Shown: in pieces, positions 62,896 to 64,000 of the stretch
How positions within the stretch are numbered: the stretch's first letter is position 1
How the letters are laid out: each line of letters opens with the position of its first letter
Notes under the pieces: generated by a model
What the model was told of the DNA's origin: nothing
The model's input: only the letters and a program-made list of their open reading frames with translations
The model's database searches: none
Origin: Isoptericola halotolerans
GTDB lineage: Bacteria > Actinomycetota > Actinomycetes > Actinomycetales > Cellulomonadaceae
Direction: 5' to 3'
Assembly (NCBI RefSeq): GCF_013149785.1
Contig: NZ_JABEZU010000001.1
Span: 1,488,001 to 1,552,000, forward strand
DNA length: 64,000 nucleotides
Translations under genes and position numbers: made by a program

Positions 62896-63855
62896 GTGAC
62901 CGTACCTCGCAGGCAGACCAAGCTCGCCGTCGTCGGTGCGGGTGCCGTCGGTGCCACCCTCGCCTTCACCGCCCTGAACCGCGGCACGGCGCGCACCGTC
63001 GCCCTGATGGACGTCAACAAGGCCAAGGTGGAGGCCGAGGTGCTCGACCTCCAGCACGGCGCGATGTTCGTCCCGCAGGCCGAGGTGATCGGTTCCGACG
63101 ACGTCGAGGTCTGCCGTGACGCCGACGTGGTCGTCGTCACGGCCGGCGCGAAGCAGCGGCCGGGCCAGTCGCGGCTGGATCTCGCCGAGGCGACGATCTC
63201 GCTGACGCGCGCGATCCTGCCGGGACTGGTCGAGGTCGCCCCGCACGCCACCTTCCTGCTGGTCACGAACCCTGTCGACGTGGTGACGCGGGCCGCCCAG
63301 GAGATCTCCGGCCTGCCTCCCGAGCGGGTGTTCGGTTCGGGGACGGTGCTGGACTCGTCGCGGCTGCGTGCGGCGCTCGCCCAGCACTGCGGCGTCGCGA
63401 CGGCCAACGTGCACGCCTACGTGGCCGGTGAGCACGGGGACTCGGAGATCGCCCTGTGGAGCTCGGCGCGAATCGCCGGGGTGCCGCTGCTGGAGTGGGA
63501 ACCGTTGCCGGGCCGATCGCCGCTGGACGCCGAGGCGCGCAAGCTCATCGCTCGCGACGTCGTCGAGTCGGCGTACCGGGTGATCGCCGGCAAGGGTGCC
63601 ACCAACTATGCCGTCGGTCTGGCCGCCACACGGATCGTCGAAGCGGTGCTCAACGACGAGCACCGGGTGATGCCCGTGTCCACGAGGATCGACGGCTTCC
63701 ACGGGATCAGCGACGTGTGTCTGTCTCTCCCCACCCTGGTCGACGCCCGTGGCGCGACCACCGTCGTGGACACGCCGCTGTCCGACGAGGAGGCGGAAGG
63801 ACTGCGGTCGTCGGCCGCGAGCGTCCGCGCCGTCCAGCGGCGGTTCGACCTCTGA
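62896..63855 (+). CDS. ldh: L-lactate dehydrogenase
   Basis: This 319-residue NAD-dependent enzyme interconverts pyruvate and lactate. The NAD site is VVGAGAVGATLAF. The specificity loop AGAKQRPGQSRLDL has Gln87, the residue that marks lactate rather than malate dehydrogenase, plus Arg93. The catalytic histidine is His180 in GEHGDSE, and LVTNPVDVVT is the usual cofactor loop. GTG 62896 is preferred from box spacing. It is convergent with lexA. Confidence 0.94.
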   Translation: MTVPRRQTKLAVVGAGAVGATLAFTALNRGTARTVALMDVNKAKVEAEVLDLQHGAMFVPQAEVIGSDDVEVCRDADVVVVTAGAKQRPGQSRLDLAEATISLTRAILPGLVEVAPHATFLLVTNPVDVVTRAAQEISGLPPERVFGSGTVLDSSRLRAALAQHCGVATANVHAYVAGEHGDSEIALWSSARIAGVPLLEWEPLPGRSPLDAEARKLIARDVVESAYRVIAGKGATNYAVGLAATRIVEAVLNDEHRVMPVSTRIDGFHGISDVCLSLPTLVDARGATTVVDTPLSDEEAEGLRSSAASVRAVQRRFDL

Positions 63856-63889
63856 GGCCACCGCGAGGGCTGCGGGGCGATCGGTCGTT

Positions 63890-64000
63890 CTAGAGGCTGC
63901 GGAGCACGGCGACCACGCGACCGAGGATCTGCGCCTCGTCGCCGGCGATCGGGTCGTACGCCGAGTTCTGGGGCATGAGCCACGTGTGGCCGCCCGACTG
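63890..64000 (-). CDS. lexA: LexA repressor, C-terminal end (partial)
   Basis: The last 36 residues are in the window; the start lies beyond the right edge. The ending [21 protein letters not shown]...[12 protein letters not shown] is the standard C-terminus of the LexA/S24 peptidase domain. LexA represses recA through the box at 47085-47098 and is cleaved with help from RecA. The catalytic Ser-Lys pair lies outside the window. Confidence 0.92.
   Translation of the reverse strand, partial: QSGGHTWLMPQNSAYDPIAGDEAQILGRVVAVLRSL

Overview
The window is 64 kb of very GC-rich chromosomal DNA from an actinobacterium. Gene content and order (proS–rimP–nusA–ylxR–infB–rbfA–truB–ribF–rpsO–pnp–dapB, then dapA–RNase J–ftsK–pgsA–cinA–clgR, then DUF3046–recA–recX–gluDCBA–miaB–miaA–dapF–hflX–lexA) are the conserved actinobacterial core. 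Two intracellular family 3 glycosidases and the overall flavour suggest the Micrococcales (a Cellulomonas or Promicromonospora relative); this placement is inference, because no rRNA gene is present. I saw no tRNA or rRNA gene, IS element, prophage, CRISPR array or plasmid function.

Layout. 1-5.8 kb: the tail of a GNAT gene, an Fpg/Nei glycosylase, proS, a DUF4439 lipoprotein, rimP and nusA. 5.8-18 kb: translation and RNA metabolism (ylxR, infB, rbfA, truB, ribF, rpsO, pnp), then an M16 protease, dapB and two small uncharacterised genes. 18-31 kb is the accessory part: three MFS transporters, an HdeD-like membrane protein, a TetR-controlled glycoside-use locus (MFS plus two GH3 enzymes, with three matching operators), GNAT, AzlCD-type exporter genes and an aldehyde dehydrogenase. 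31-42 kb: dapA, RNase J, DUF4328, ftsK, CapA, pgsA, cinA, clgR, a Nei2-type glycosylase and DUF998. 42-64 kb: Lhr helicase, DUF3046, recA (with a perfect LexA box), recX, gluABCD, miaB, two YbjN-like paralogues, miaA, dapF, an RsmC-like methyltransferase, hflX, a DinG-like helicase, L-lactate dehydrogenase and the end of lexA.

How the genes work together. The left half covers ribosome assembly, translation initiation and RNA decay. Three diaminopimelate genes (dapB, dapA, dapF) are spread over the window. DNA repair is represented by two Fpg/Nei enzymes, recA, recX, Lhr, a DinG-like helicase and lexA.

The most unusual sequence is the infB leader (6187-6366). It holds three overlapping mini-ORFs of 4-5 codons, each stop overlapping the next start, followed by a hairpin that covers part of the infB ribosome-binding site. 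Other notable signals are about fifteen genes with a TANNNT box exactly 6-7 nt before the start codon (predicted leaderless mRNAs), a frameshift near the 3' end of one GH3 gene, a perfect 45-bp direct repeat containing the RNase J stop codon, and an 18-bp stem between infB and rbfA.
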